From assembly GCF_000258175.1 (NCBI RefSeq), contig NZ_JH636049.1, positions 1,510,982-1,574,981 on the forward strand: a DNA stretch of 64,000 nucleotides. Direction: 5' to 3'. The notes beneath the pieces were generated by a model, which worked only from the letters and a program-made list of their open reading frames with translations, searched no databases and was not told where the DNA came from. The stretch's first letter is position 1. The number at the start of each line of letters is the position of its first letter. A program made the translations under genes and the position numbers. This stretch comes from Saccharomonospora xinjiangensis XJ-54 (lineage in GTDB: Bacteria; Actinomycetota; Actinomycetes; Mycobacteriales; Pseudonocardiaceae). Shown here piece by piece: positions 8,961 to 17,815 of the stretch.

Positions 8961-10061
8961 TCAGTCGTTGCCCGGCTGCGGAACGGGCCAGGCGTTGGGC
9001 AGGCAGACCTTGCCGTCGGCGGGCACCTTGCCCTGATCGCCCCCCGGCAGGTCGTTGAGTTTGGCGACGTAGTCGTTGGCGACGCCGAACGTCTGCTGCA
9101 TCATCACGGGCGCGAGCCCGCCGTCCTCCGCACAGCCGACGTGCCCGTTCTTGAGTGCGTGACCGACCTCGTGGTTGATGACGTACTGCTGGTAGACGCC
9201 CATGTTGCCGCTGAACGCCTTCGCTCCCCGCACCCAGCGAGCGATGTTGATCACGACCCTGCCGTGCGCGCTCGTGTAGCACGACGACTCGAACGGGATG
9301 GCCGCCCCACACAACTGCTTGGTAGTGGACGGTGAGGTCAGGCTGACACGGAAGTCGGGCGTGGCATGGCTGCTGTCCACCCGCTTCAGGGCCACTTTCC
9401 CGGTGCCGGGCCAGCTCCTGGGGTCCGACAAGGTGGCCTCGACGGTGGCGGCGAAGACGTCGTCACCGCCGTAACTGCCGGGGTCGAGGCCGTCCTCGAT
9501 CTCGACGGTGTAGGTGAAGAGCTGTCCTTCACCCGCTTGCTTGCCGCTGCTGTCCCCGAGTGGCACGGAGTGCCAGGTGCCCTCGCCCTTCTCGTCGTAG
9601 TCGCCGCCCTCCGGCAACTCGGCGGTGGGGATGTCGAGGTCGATCTTCTGCGCGGGGACCTCGGTGGCCACGGGGTCCGGCTCAGCAGGACCACCCGCGC
9701 TGTCCTGCCCGCCGCCTGCGGCACCCGCGGCACCGCCCGCACCGGGGTCGCGGGTGGTGTCGAACACGACCAGGGCGGTGACGACCAGCAGGATCGGCAC
9801 AAGGTAGGCGCGCCAGCCGAACGCGGCCGTGTACTTCTTGACACCGGTGCGCTGGGCGCGCTGGGGCGGGGCGGTTCCGGCGGGCTGCCACGACGCGCGC
9901 AGCGGCTCCGCCGAGCGTCGTCTGCCCCGGGGCCGGGCTCCGTGTTCCGCGCCGCCGTCCGGTCCGGCCCCTTCGGCGGCACCACGGGCGCCAGCACGAT
10001 CAGCACCGGCCGACGCGATGTCCCGGTCGCTCTTCCGCGCTCCTTGTCTCACCCGCTCCAC
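8961..10061 (-). CDS. DUF3152 membrane-anchored putative zinc metalloprotease (Rv3207c-like)
   Basis: About 366 residues: a basic, disordered N-terminus, one transmembrane segment (YLVPILLVVTALVVF), a Gly/Ala/Pro linker and an extracytoplasmic domain. Near the C-terminus is HEVGHALKNGH, matching the HExxHxxxxxH zinc-binding signature of metzincin-like peptidases, so DUF3152 may be an active protease outside the membrane; that is inference. The start is uncertain: GTG at 10061 is used, but a GTG at 10154 directly abutting the hydrolase stop is possible. Neighbours moeZ and TetR are as in M. tuberculosis (Rv3206c-Rv3208). Confidence 0.83.
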   Translation of the reverse strand: MERVRQGARKSDRDIASAGADRAGARGAAEGAGPDGGAEHGARPRGRRRSAEPLRASWQPAGTAPPQRAQRTGVKKYTAAFGWRAYLVPILLVVTALVVFDTTRDPGAGGAAGAAGGGQDSAGGPAEPDPVATEVPAQKIDLDIPTAELPEGGDYDEKGEGTWHSVPLGDSSGKQAGEGQLFTYTVEIEDGLDPGSYGGDDVFAATVEATLSDPRSWPGTGKVALKRVDSSHATPDFRVSLTSPSTTKQLCGAAIPFESSCYTSAHGRVVINIARWVRGAKAFSGNMGVYQQYVINHEVGHALKNGHVGCAEDGGLAPVMMQQTFGVANDYVAKLNDLPGGDQGKVPADGKVCLPNAWPVPQPGND

Positions 10062-10154
10062 GGTTTTCAGAGTGCCACACCCTGGCGCCCGGCTCCGCGC
10101 GTGGCTCGACACGTTCGGCCGATTCCGCGTCACCCGTCCAGGGCGTCCGGACAC

Positions 10155-11180
10155 TCACCAGCGTCCGGATTCGACGCTCTCCCACATCCCCAGCATGGCC
10201 CTGGCCACCGTCGTGGGTCGCTCCATCTGTGCCACGTGCCCCGTCCTGGGGAGCACCAGCAGCCGCGCCCTGGGGATGAGCCGCGCCGTCCTCGGCGCCC
10301 TGCGCACGGAGATCACGCGGTCGTCGGTGCCCCACACCACGAGGGTGGGCGCGCTGATCCGGGGCGCCACCGACCACAACGACCCGGCACCTCTCGTGAA
10401 CCAGGTCCGGAAGATCTCCATGGTGCTGCGCACCATCGCCGACTCCGCCCACTCGTACGCGACGCGGGCACTGTGTTCCTCGATGAGTTCGTCGAAGCGG
10501 TGGGCGGGGAACGACGAAGGGTCGGCGAAGCAGAGGCGGATCACCTGCTCGGCCCGCTGCCTCGGGGTCATCGCCGCAAGCTGACGGCGGACCCGCCTTC
10601 CGACGACGGGGAGGTAGGCCAGCGCGAGCCTCGGGTCAGAGAGCCTGCGCGGGTCGGGGCGCAGATCGGGCACCGCAGGCGACACCAGCGTCAACGTGCG
10701 CACGAACTCGGGCCGGTGCGCGGCGACGAGCATGGCGACGGCCCCGCCCATCGAGTTGCCGACGAGGTGTACCGGCCGCCCGATGTGCTCGGCCAGGTAA
10801 TCACCGAGCACCCCGGCGTGGGCCGAGAGGCTGAACGTGTAGCCGTCCATGGGTTCGGAGAACCCGAAGCCGGGCAGGTCGGGCGCATGCCCCGACGCCG
10901 AGGGCGCGAGGAGCCTGCCGAGGTCGGTCCAGTTCGTCGAGGATCCGCCCAGTCCGTGCACGTACACCACCGTCTCGGGCGCCGCCTCGCCGTCGGTGTG
11001 CGTGCGCCGGACATGGAGCCTCAGGTCTCCCGTCTTGTGGGTCGCTCCCGGCCACGGGCCCAAGGTGACGTCCAGCTCCGCGAGTGGGGCGTCCGACAAC
11101 GGCACGTGGGTGAGCGGAGGGCGACTCCCCCGCCGTGCGAGGGTCAGGCTCTCGGGTGAACTGGTGTGTGTCACGGGCAC
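10155..11180 (-). CDS. Alpha/beta hydrolase
   Basis: A 341-residue alpha/beta-hydrolase: oxyanion-region VYVHGLGGSSTNW, nucleophile elbow GNSMGGA (serine), a late aspartate in VVWGTDDRV and catalytic histidine in PRTGHVAQ. Substrate unknown; esterase/lipase or C-C hydrolase activity fits. The GTG at 11180 (or 11174) is favoured over a far longer in-frame ORF that would run under the divergent tetR gene. It shares an 88-base intergenic region with that TetR regulator, which contains a 10-bp palindrome, so it is probably regulated by it. Confidence 0.88.
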   Translation of the reverse strand: MPVTHTSSPESLTLARRGSRPPLTHVPLSDAPLAELDVTLGPWPGATHKTGDLRLHVRRTHTDGEAAPETVVYVHGLGGSSTNWTDLGRLLAPSASGHAPDLPGFGFSEPMDGYTFSLSAHAGVLGDYLAEHIGRPVHLVGNSMGGAVAMLVAAHRPEFVRTLTLVSPAVPDLRPDPRRLSDPRLALAYLPVVGRRVRRQLAAMTPRQRAEQVIRLCFADPSSFPAHRFDELIEEHSARVAYEWAESAMVRSTMEIFRTWFTRGAGSLWSVAPRISAPTLVVWGTDDRVISVRRAPRTARLIPRARLLVLPRTGHVAQMERPTTVARAMLGMWESVESGRW

Positions 11181-11218
11181 ACCTACAGCATGCCTGACGC
11201 TCACAGCGCTTGGCGTGC

Positions 11219-11228
11219 GGTACGTACC
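11219..11228. promoter_or_regulatory. Perfect palindrome GGTACGTACC between divergent hydrolase and tetR
   Basis: GGTACGTACC reads identically on both strands and lies midway between the divergent starts at 11180 and 11269. TetR regulators commonly bind such palindromes beside their own gene. Function is inferred. Confidence 0.45.
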
Positions 11229-11268
11229 CACGAGTAGTGTGCGGTGGGACGCAGGACTGGAGGCGGGG

Positions 11269-11925
11269 ATGACGGAGACAGGGCAGGTGCGACAGGTCGG
11301 GGCCGAGGCAGGCTCGGCGCCTGGACGGGGGGTACGGCTCCCCAGGACCGAACGCCGCGCCCAACTGCTCGCGGCCGCACAGGCGGTCTTCGCGGCCAAC
11401 GGCTACCACGCGGCGGCCATGGACGACATCGCCGAACGCGCTGGCGTCAGCAAGCCTGTGCTCTACCAGCACTTCCCCGGCAAGCTCGACCTCTACATCG
11501 CGCTGCTGGAAAGTCACGTGGACACCCTCGTGAAGACCGTGCAGGAAGCGCTCACGTCCACCACCGACAACAAGCAGCGGGTCCGCAACGCCGTCGGCGC
11601 GTTCTTCGACTTCGTCAACGGCGACGTGGGTGCCTTCCGGATGGTGTTCGAGTCGGACCTGCGGGGTGAGCCTGCCGTGCAGGCGGCTGTGGACAGGGCG
11701 ACGTCGGCGAGTGTCGATGCCATCACGGAGACCATCACGGCCGACGCGGGCCTCGACGAGGAGAAGGCTCGCCTGCTCGCCGTGGGACTCGTGGGGATGA
11801 GCCAGGTCAGCGCCCGCTTCTGGCTGGCCAACAGCTCGATGTCTCAGGACGAGGCCGTGGCGCTTACCTCGACACTCGCCTGGCGTGGCATCGGCGCGGG
11901 CTTCCCGCTGTCCGGCCGGGACTGA
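11269..11925 (+). CDS. TetR family transcriptional regulator (Rv3208-like)
   Basis: A 218-residue regulator with an N-terminal helix-turn-helix (MDDIAERAGVSKPVLYQHF) and a C-terminal ligand-binding half. It corresponds in position to Rv3208 between the Rv3207c and Rv3208A homologues, although here about 7.4 kb of accessory genes separate it from the latter. ATG at 11269 follows GGAGGCGGGG. It probably represses itself and the divergent hydrolase via the palindrome at 11219-11228. The inducer is unknown. Confidence 0.9.
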   Translation: MTETGQVRQVGAEAGSAPGRGVRLPRTERRAQLLAAAQAVFAANGYHAAAMDDIAERAGVSKPVLYQHFPGKLDLYIALLESHVDTLVKTVQEALTSTTDNKQRVRNAVGAFFDFVNGDVGAFRMVFESDLRGEPAVQAAVDRATSASVDAITETITADAGLDEEKARLLAVGLVGMSQVSARFWLANSSMSQDEAVALTSTLAWRGIGAGFPLSGRD

Positions 11926-11967
11926 CCGGACAACGGCGGCCTCAAGCACGCCCCGGATTCCGCGCGT

Positions 11968-13389
11968 TCACTCAGGCCCGGCGGTGGACCTGGCAGCCAG
12001 CAGTGCCACGAAGGCCGCAGCGGTCAGCGCGATGAGTGTCGCGACGCCGATCCGGAAACCACTCGTGCCGCCCGACCCGAGCGTCCAGCCCAGTGCGGCG
12101 ACGGCGGGGCCGAGAGTGCCGCCGAGCGTTCGGGCGAGGTTGGTGACACCACCCACGGTCCCGGCGTACTGCGGCGGAATCGCTTCCAGCAACGTCGTCA
12201 TGTTCGGCGAGTTGAACAGGCCCATGCCGATGCCGAGCAGCGCCATCCGCCAGGCGAGGTCGGCTGTGGTCGTCTCGGGGCCGAGGGTGAGCATCGGAAA
12301 CAGGCTCCCGGTCATGAGGGCGGCGCCCAAGGTAGCGACGGGAAGTGGCCGGAACCGGTCGGCCAAGAACCCGGCCAGGGGGCTGATGACGGCGCTGCCC
12401 GCCACGAAGGACACCACCGCCGTGCTGAGCAGCCCTGGACCTCTGTGCAGTACGGCGCTGATGAAGAACGGCAGCGAGAACGTGATCAGCCCGACGAGGG
12501 AGGCGGTGAGCAGCAACGCCAGGGCAGGCCATCCGACGCGGGGGCGCCGGACCAGCGCCAGCACAGGCCCCGACGTGCCCAGCCGGGACCAGACCACGCC
12601 GAAACCGAGTGCGACGACGGCGAGCACGAGCGTCCACGTCAGGTCCTTCCCGGCCTGCTCGACCGCCAGGAGGGCGGCGGTGACCGCGGAACCGACCAGG
12701 AGCACGTCGGCGGCCAGTGCCCTGCCGGTTCGCTCGCCCTCACCGGCGCGGCGGGACAGGGAGGGAACGACCAGCAGCCCCAGGACAGCGGCGATGAGCA
12801 GCAGCGGCACCTTCGCGAGGAACACCGCCCGCCAGCCGAAGGCGTCGGCCAGCCAGCCTCCGAGGGGAGCGACGGCGATGCTGCCCACCATCATGATGGT
12901 GGCGTGGTAGCTCATGGCCCTCCCCCGCTGGTCAGGACGCACCGACAGCGTCACGACCGGTAGGTAGACGGCCAGGTAGGCCGCCGAGGCGAGCCCCTGG
13001 AGCACCCTGGCCACGAGGAGGACCCAGAACTGTGGGGCGATCGCGGCCAGCACGCTGACCACCGCGATCAAGGCCATCGACGCGGCGAACGCCGTCCTGG
13101 GATCGGTCCGGTCGATCCAGCGGCCCGCCGGAAGAGCCAGCGCGGCGAGCGGAAGTTGGTAGGCGAGCAACACCCACGCCGTCGCGCCCTCTCCGACGCC
13201 GAGGTCCGTGGCGATCAGGGGCAGCGCGAAGGCTGCCATGCTCAATTCGCTCGCCACGAGGAGCGTGGCGAAGGCGGAGACGGAGACCGCCACCCATCGG
13301 GTGCGGGCCACGGCGCCGCCACCGTCGAGCTCGGATCCGGGGTCGGCGACGCTGTCGCCTGCGGGGTTCGTTTCACTGACTCGGGACAC
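11968..13389 (-). CDS. MFS drug-efflux-type transporter
   Basis: A 473-residue major facilitator with about 14 hydrophobic segments, the DHA2 pattern of multidrug and antibiotic exporters; the conserved loop reads GRWIDRTDPR and the motif-C region is rich in Gly and Pro. The divergent tetR gene at 13453 makes this a typical efflux pump/regulator pair. GTG at 13389 has no Shine-Dalgarno; a promoter-like TTTACT-16-TGTACT sits so that transcription would begin at or next to the GTG, suggesting a leaderless message. Substrate unknown. Confidence 0.88.
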   Translation of the reverse strand: MSRVSETNPAGDSVADPGSELDGGGAVARTRWVAVSVSAFATLLVASELSMAAFALPLIATDLGVGEGATAWVLLAYQLPLAALALPAGRWIDRTDPRTAFAASMALIAVVSVLAAIAPQFWVLLVARVLQGLASAAYLAVYLPVVTLSVRPDQRGRAMSYHATIMMVGSIAVAPLGGWLADAFGWRAVFLAKVPLLLIAAVLGLLVVPSLSRRAGEGERTGRALAADVLLVGSAVTAALLAVEQAGKDLTWTLVLAVVALGFGVVWSRLGTSGPVLALVRRPRVGWPALALLLTASLVGLITFSLPFFISAVLHRGPGLLSTAVVSFVAGSAVISPLAGFLADRFRPLPVATLGAALMTGSLFPMLTLGPETTTADLAWRMALLGIGMGLFNSPNMTTLLEAIPPQYAGTVGGVTNLARTLGGTLGPAVAALGWTLGSGGTSGFRIGVATLIALTAAAFVALLAARSTAGPE

Positions 13390-13452
13390 GAACGAACAGT
13401 ACAATGACGATGGCAAAAAAGTAAAATGACCAATGCAAACAGGGAGGCGCGT
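13390..13452. promoter_or_regulatory. AT-rich divergent promoter with a 22-bp-spaced direct repeat
   Basis: AGTACAATGAC (13398-13408) and AGTAAAATGAC (13420-13430) are direct repeats, one mismatch in 11, exactly 22 bases apart (two helical turns). On the minus strand the same bases supply a candidate -35 TTTACT and -10 TGTACT for the MFS gene. On the plus strand AGGGAGG (13441-13447) is the Shine-Dalgarno of tetR. The segment is strikingly AT-rich for this genome. Confidence 0.55.
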
Positions 13453-14154
13453 GTGCCCACACCGACCAGTGAGCCCAGGGGACGCGTCGCCAAACGCGAG
13501 GCGATCACCCGCGCGGCCAGAGCCGTGTTCGGGCGTGAGGGCTTCACCGCCGCGCGGATCGAGACGATCGCGGCGGAGGCACAGGTATCGACGCGCACGA
13601 TCTACAACCACTTCGCGGGCAAGGAAGAGTTGTTCACGGCGGTGGTTCAGCACAGTTCGACCCACGTCGCAGACATCCTCGCGGAACTCATGCGGCGGCA
13701 GCTGGGGCCGGTGAACGACCCGGACGGCGCCGAGAAGGCGCTCCTGGCACTGGCCGACGAATGGAACACACCGCGCGCCGAGTTCACGGACCATTTCGCG
13801 CTCGTGCGGCGAATGCAGGCCGAGGCCGCCCAGCTCCCGGAAACGCTCCTGCGCGCGTGGCACGAAGCGGGTCCACGACGGACCCGGCAGGAGCTGGCGC
13901 GGCACCTGACCCGCCTGAACGAGCTGGGCGTCCTCACCGTGTCCGATCCCGAACTGGCTGCCGAACACTTCCTGGTGCTGACCGTCGGCGTGTATTCCGA
14001 ATGCGGTCACGACGGCGTCACCACGGTGTCCGCCGAGTCCCGGCACAGGGTGCTCGCCGCTGGTGTGCGGGCGTTCCTGTACGGCTACCTGCCCCGCTCC
14101 GCGCCGGCCAGGGAGGATCAGGCCGCCCGCGAGCACGATCGGCGTTACCGGTAG
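13453..14154 (+). CDS. TetR family regulator, probably of the divergent MFS pump
   Basis: A 233-residue TetR protein: helix-turn-helix at about 25-55 (IETIAAEAQVSTRTIYNHF) and a longer C-terminal domain like TetR_C members. GTG at 13453 is chosen because AGGGAGG ends five bases before it; the ATG at 13426 lacks a ribosome site. Likely represses the divergent MFS transporter through the AT-rich direct repeat. Its last 10 bases overlap a small minus-strand ORF. Confidence 0.9.
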   Translation: MPTPTSEPRGRVAKREAITRAARAVFGREGFTAARIETIAAEAQVSTRTIYNHFAGKEELFTAVVQHSSTHVADILAELMRRQLGPVNDPDGAEKALLALADEWNTPRAEFTDHFALVRRMQAEAAQLPETLLRAWHEAGPRRTRQELARHLTRLNELGVLTVSDPELAAEHFLVLTVGVYSECGHDGVTTVSAESRHRVLAAGVRAFLYGYLPRSAPAREDQAAREHDRRYR

Positions 14155-14294
14155 GGTTTCCAGGCGCAGGGGTGGCCGTACGCCGTCCCTGGCCGTGGGT
14201 GCGACTGTCCGAACCCGCCCTTTGCCGTGCCGGCGCCGATGACGTCCCGGCGCCAAGCCGATTCCTTACGGGAGAGCAGCGTGCGCCTGTCCAT
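14145..14294 (-). CDS. Possible 49-residue basic protein, unrecognised
   Basis: An open frame of 49 codons, about 84% G or C at third positions, in line with real genes here. The peptide is basic, with N-terminal MDRRTLLSRK, a Gly-rich middle and the C-terminus HPCAWKPYR. I know no family for it. No good ribosome-binding site is visible, and it overlaps the tetR 3' end by 10 bases. It could be a real small protein or chance. Confidence 0.25.
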   Translation of the reverse strand: MDRRTLLSRKESAWRRDVIGAGTAKGGFGQSHPRPGTAYGHPCAWKPYR

Positions 14295-14481
14295 GGCACT
14301 CAGGGTGCCCAGCGTCGCGTCCTGCCCGCCATAACGCGCGCTGGCACCGGCACGTGCCCCGGCTTGCCTGCTCCGGCCTCGTTCCGGCCCACTGACCGCG
14401 AGGCCGAGCCTTCCCTCGCGTCGATTCGGCGCTCGCTGCCTCTGCTGTCCTTTCCCCGCACGCCCCGGGAACCGCCCATGG
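14155..14481. other. 327-base stretch between tetR and sulP
   Basis: Apart from the weak 49-codon minus-strand frame at its left end, nothing is recognisable: no clear terminator and no strong promoter for the SulP gene. Both flanking genes read rightward. Confidence 0.5.
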
Positions 14482-16014
14482 GTGTGCCCGAGAACGACGG
14501 GTACTTTCTTGTCCTCTTCCGTTGACATCTCCACACCGGGGCGACGCGGTCTGCGTCCTGATTGGTTGTCCGATCCGAGGGTGTGGCGCACCGAGGTGCT
14601 GGCCGGTCTGGTCGTCGCGCTGGCACTGATTCCCGAGGCGATCTCGTTCTCGATCATCGCGGGGGTGGACCCTGCGGTCGGGCTGTTCGCCTCGTTCACG
14701 ATGGCAGTCGTGATCTCCGTGGTCGGGGGCCGCAGGGCGATGATCTCGGCCGCCACTGGAGCGATCGCGCTGGTTATCGCCCCGCTCAACCACGAGTACG
14801 GTTTCGGCTACCTCATCGCCGCTGTGATCCTTGCCGGCGTCATCCAGATCGCGCTCGGCGCGCTCGGGGTGGCGAAGCTGATGCTGTTCGTGCCGCGTTC
14901 GGTGATGGTCGGCTTCGTCAACGCGCTGGCCGTTCTCATCTTCCTCGCGCAGATCCCCGAGCTGCACGGCGTGCCGTGGCCGGTCTACCCGCTGATCATC
15001 GGAGGACTCGCCATCATGGTGGTCTTCCCGAAACTCACCACGCTGATCCCGGCTCCGCTGGTGTCCATCGTGTCGCTGACCGCCATCACCGTCGGCGCGG
15101 GAATCGCCGTGCCCACGGTGGGCGACAAGGGCGAACTGCCGTCGTCGCTGCCGATGCCGGGCCTGCCGGACGTGCCGTTCACTGTGGACACTCTGAAGGT
15201 CATCGCACCCTACGCCTTCGCGATGGCGCTGGTCGGTCTCCTGGAGTCGCTCATGACGGCCAAGCTCGTGGACGACATCACCGACACCCACTCCTCCAAG
15301 ACCCGGGAGTCCATCGGCCAGGGCATCGCCAACATCGTCACCGGATTCTTCGGCGGCATGGGCGGCTGCGCCATGATCGGCCAAACCATGATCAATGTGA
15401 AGGTGTCCGGTGCCCGCACACGGCTGTCCACGTTCCTCGCCGGTGTGTTCCTGATGGTTCTGTGCATCGCTTTCGGCCCGATCGTCTCCGAGATCCCCAT
15501 GGCCGCGCTCGTCGCCGTCATGATCATGGTGGCCTTCGCGACCTTCGACTGGCACTCCATCGCGCCGAAGACACTGAAGCGGATGCCCGCCGGCGAGATC
15601 GCCGTCATGACCATCACCGTGGCCTGCGTCGTCGTCACCCACAACCTCGCGATCGGGGTCGTCGTCGGCTCGATCACCGCGATCGTGCTGTTCGCCAAGC
15701 GAGTCGCTCACCTCGCCGAGGTCACCGCCGTCACCGACCCCGACGGCACCAGCGTCATCTACACCGTCACGGGAGAGCTGTTCTTCGCCTCGTCCAACGA
15801 CCTCGTCACGCAGTTCGACTACGCAGGCGACCCTGGCAAGGTCATCATCGACCTCAGCGCCGCCCACATCTGGGACGCCTCCTCCGTCGCAGCTCTCGAC
15901 GCCATCGAGACCAAGTACCGGCAGCGCGGCAAGACCGTGGAGATCATCGGCCTCAACGACCCCAGCGCCAAGCTCCACGGCAGACTCAGTGGCGAACTCG
16001 CGGGCAGCCACTGA
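14482..16014 (+). CDS. SulP family anion transporter with C-terminal STAS domain
   Basis: Up to 510 residues: a SulP/SLC26 membrane domain of about 10-12 segments (residues roughly 35-400) and a STAS domain (about 410-500, with DLSAAHIWDASS). SulP proteins carry sulfate, bicarbonate or other anions; the substrate cannot be read here. The start is uncertain: GTG at 14482, or TTG at 14509 which would give a start nearer the SSSVDIS segment. The 3' end overlaps the convergent hydrolase by 29 bases. No sulfate-assimilation gene is adjacent. Confidence 0.9.
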   Translation: MCPRTTGTFLSSSVDISTPGRRGLRPDWLSDPRVWRTEVLAGLVVALALIPEAISFSIIAGVDPAVGLFASFTMAVVISVVGGRRAMISAATGAIALVIAPLNHEYGFGYLIAAVILAGVIQIALGALGVAKLMLFVPRSVMVGFVNALAVLIFLAQIPELHGVPWPVYPLIIGGLAIMVVFPKLTTLIPAPLVSIVSLTAITVGAGIAVPTVGDKGELPSSLPMPGLPDVPFTVDTLKVIAPYAFAMALVGLLESLMTAKLVDDITDTHSSKTRESIGQGIANIVTGFFGGMGGCAMIGQTMINVKVSGARTRLSTFLAGVFLMVLCIAFGPIVSEIPMAALVAVMIMVAFATFDWHSIAPKTLKRMPAGEIAVMTITVACVVVTHNLAIGVVVGSITAIVLFAKRVAHLAEVTAVTDPDGTSVIYTVTGELFFASSNDLVTQFDYAGDPGKVIIDLSAAHIWDASSVAALDAIETKYRQRGKTVEIIGLNDPSAKLHGRLSGELAGSH

Positions 16015-16888
16015 CAACCGGCGCAGAGGTGGCCCGACACAGTGCCACGATCTCGTCGGCCACCTCTCTCGCCCGCTCCTGCGGCAGCATGTGCCCCGCG
16101 CCGGGACACAGCACGAGACGCGCAGCATCCAGTTCGTCGGCGATCGCCCTGGCGTGGCGGACGGAGCAGAGCCGGTCGGCCGTGCCTGCCAGTACCACGC
16201 CCGGCGTACGGCGGAGCACGGACAACGCCGCCGTGCGGTCGTGCAAGGAGATCTCGTTCTGGAACGCTCCCACACTCGCGGGGTGGGCACGGAGCAGCTG
16301 GTCGGCCACCGACGCGACGTCGGCACGCCTCGGCCTGCGGCCGAACACGAGCCACCGTGCGCCGAGCATCACGGCTCGTCGCCCGAGCGGTAGCCGCTGG
16401 GGCCGGTACCGCACCAGGGCCGTCGCGACGGCGCGCTCGATGAGGTGGGCCACCGTCCCGGCAACGCCCCGCAGCCCCAGGGTGAGCCGTCCCATGTCCG
16501 CGCACGCGGTGGACACGAACACCACGCCGCGAACGCGGTCGCGGACGAGGTCCGGATATCGGTCCGCCATGGCCATGATCGTCATGCCACCCATCGAGTG
16601 CCCCGCGAGCACGAGCCCGCCCGTGGGCGCGAAGGCCGCCACCACCTCCGCGAGGTCGTCGGCCAACCGATCGATGGTGGTCGCCTCCGGTGGATCGGAC
16701 TCACCGTGCCCGCACAGGTCGTAGCGCACATACCTCACTGAGGCTGGCAGCAGCTCCACCACGCGGTCCCACGTCCGCCGGTCCTGTGCCCATCCGTGGA
16801 CGAGCACGACGGTCGTGTCCGCGTCGGCAGGGCCGCCGTGCTCGACCGCGAGCGAGACGCCGTCGCGGGTGACGATCCGAGGGCTCAT
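15986..16888 (-). CDS. Alpha/beta hydrolase, coupled to diiron oxygenase
   Basis: A 300-residue alpha/beta hydrolase with VVLVHGWAQDRRTW, nucleophile elbow GHSMGGM, an aspartate in LAGTADRLCS and histidine in CPGAGHMLP. ATG at 16888 overlaps the stop of the AurF-like gene by 4 bases (ATGA), so both proteins are made together, presumably acting on one substrate. Possible jobs are ester or amide hydrolysis or perhydrolase-like chemistry; none can be shown. It overlaps the convergent SulP gene at its 3' end. Confidence 0.88.
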   Translation of the reverse strand: MSPRIVTRDGVSLAVEHGGPADADTTVVLVHGWAQDRRTWDRVVELLPASVRYVRYDLCGHGESDPPEATTIDRLADDLAEVVAAFAPTGGLVLAGHSMGGMTIMAMADRYPDLVRDRVRGVVFVSTACADMGRLTLGLRGVAGTVAHLIERAVATALVRYRPQRLPLGRRAVMLGARWLVFGRRPRRADVASVADQLLRAHPASVGAFQNEISLHDRTAALSVLRRTPGVVLAGTADRLCSVRHARAIADELDAARLVLCPGAGHMLPQERAREVADEIVALCRATSAPVVSGCPRVRH

Positions 16889-17790
16889 CGGTCGCCGAGC
16901 AGGAACGAGCGCCGCCACCACCGCATACCCGGGCCTCCGACCAGCCCAGCCTCGTCGAGGAAGCCCATGATCCGCTCACCGTAGAAGCGGATCGTCTCCT
17001 GCCAGTGCGGGTTGTTCACCGCCGCGACGTAGCCGTCCCTCGGCCGGATTCCCACGGACGCGTACACGGCCGGATTCACGAGGCTGCGGGTGATCTCGTG
17101 GGACACCACGGCGAGCAGCCACTGCTGGTAGACCTTCTCGGGGCCGCGCAGACGCCGCATGCCGCGCACGACTTCCTCGCGGGCGAACGTCACGTGCCGC
17201 GCCTCCTCAAGCACGTGGATGCGGTTCACCATGCGCACGAGCGGCTGGATCTCGGGGTCGTTCATCTGCTCGCGCTGCAACCGGTCGAGGATCTCCTCTG
17301 CCACAAGGATCGACCCGTACATCGCAGGGCCGTACGCGATCACGTTCAGCAGTTTGCCGAGTCGTTTTCGCCAGACGACCGGACCGTAGTGCGGGCAGCC
17401 GACACGCTCGCTGAACCGGGCGAACATCGTCGAGTGCCTGCACTCGTCCGCGATCTCGGTCAGCGCGTACTGGGCGAACCTGGTGGTGGGGTCGGCGTCG
17501 TAGACCTGCTTGAGCAGCATCCGCATGAGCAACACCTCGAACCAGATGCCGTTGGTGGCGATGCTCGCGATCTCGTGCTTGCCGAGTTCGATGCGCTGCT
17601 CGGGCGTGAGCCGCTCCCACAACTCGGTGCCGTAGAGGCTGGAGCGCTCCTCTCGCAGGTACCGCTTGCCCTCCACCAGCGGAGCGTCCCAGTCGATGTC
17701 GATCTCAGGGTCGTAGAACTTGCCTGCCGACGACCTCAGCAGCCGTTCGGCGGTCTTCTCCCGGCTCGACTCCGTCACGGCCCGTGTCAT
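16885..17790 (-). CDS. AurF-type diiron oxygenase
   Basis: A 301-residue ferritin-like helical protein matching the AurF/p-aminobenzoate N-oxygenase family. Iron ligands are suggested by KHEIAS, EIADECRHS (ExxxxH) and LEEARHVTF (ExxH). Such enzymes use a mu-oxo diiron centre to N-oxygenate arylamines or to hydroxylate; the substrate is unknown. ATG at 17790 follows GGGGAAGG at 11 bases; the in-frame GTG at 17802 overlaps that ribosome site. It forms a two-gene operon with the hydrolase and faces tetR across a doubled palindrome, so expression is probably inducible. Confidence 0.83.
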   Translation of the reverse strand: MTRAVTESSREKTAERLLRSSAGKFYDPEIDIDWDAPLVEGKRYLREERSSLYGTELWERLTPEQRIELGKHEIASIATNGIWFEVLLMRMLLKQVYDADPTTRFAQYALTEIADECRHSTMFARFSERVGCPHYGPVVWRKRLGKLLNVIAYGPAMYGSILVAEEILDRLQREQMNDPEIQPLVRMVNRIHVLEEARHVTFAREEVVRGMRRLRGPEKVYQQWLLAVVSHEITRSLVNPAVYASVGIRPRDGYVAAVNNPHWQETIRFYGERIMGFLDEAGLVGGPGMRWWRRSFLLGDR

Positions 17791-17815
17791 CGCGACAACC
17801 ACCTTCCCCTTGTCT

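Noticed and set aside
14266..16326. 686-codon minus-strand frame opposite sulP
   Set aside because: Translation is a low-complexity His/Asp/Arg shadow; sulP on the plus strand has clear membrane segments and a STAS domain.
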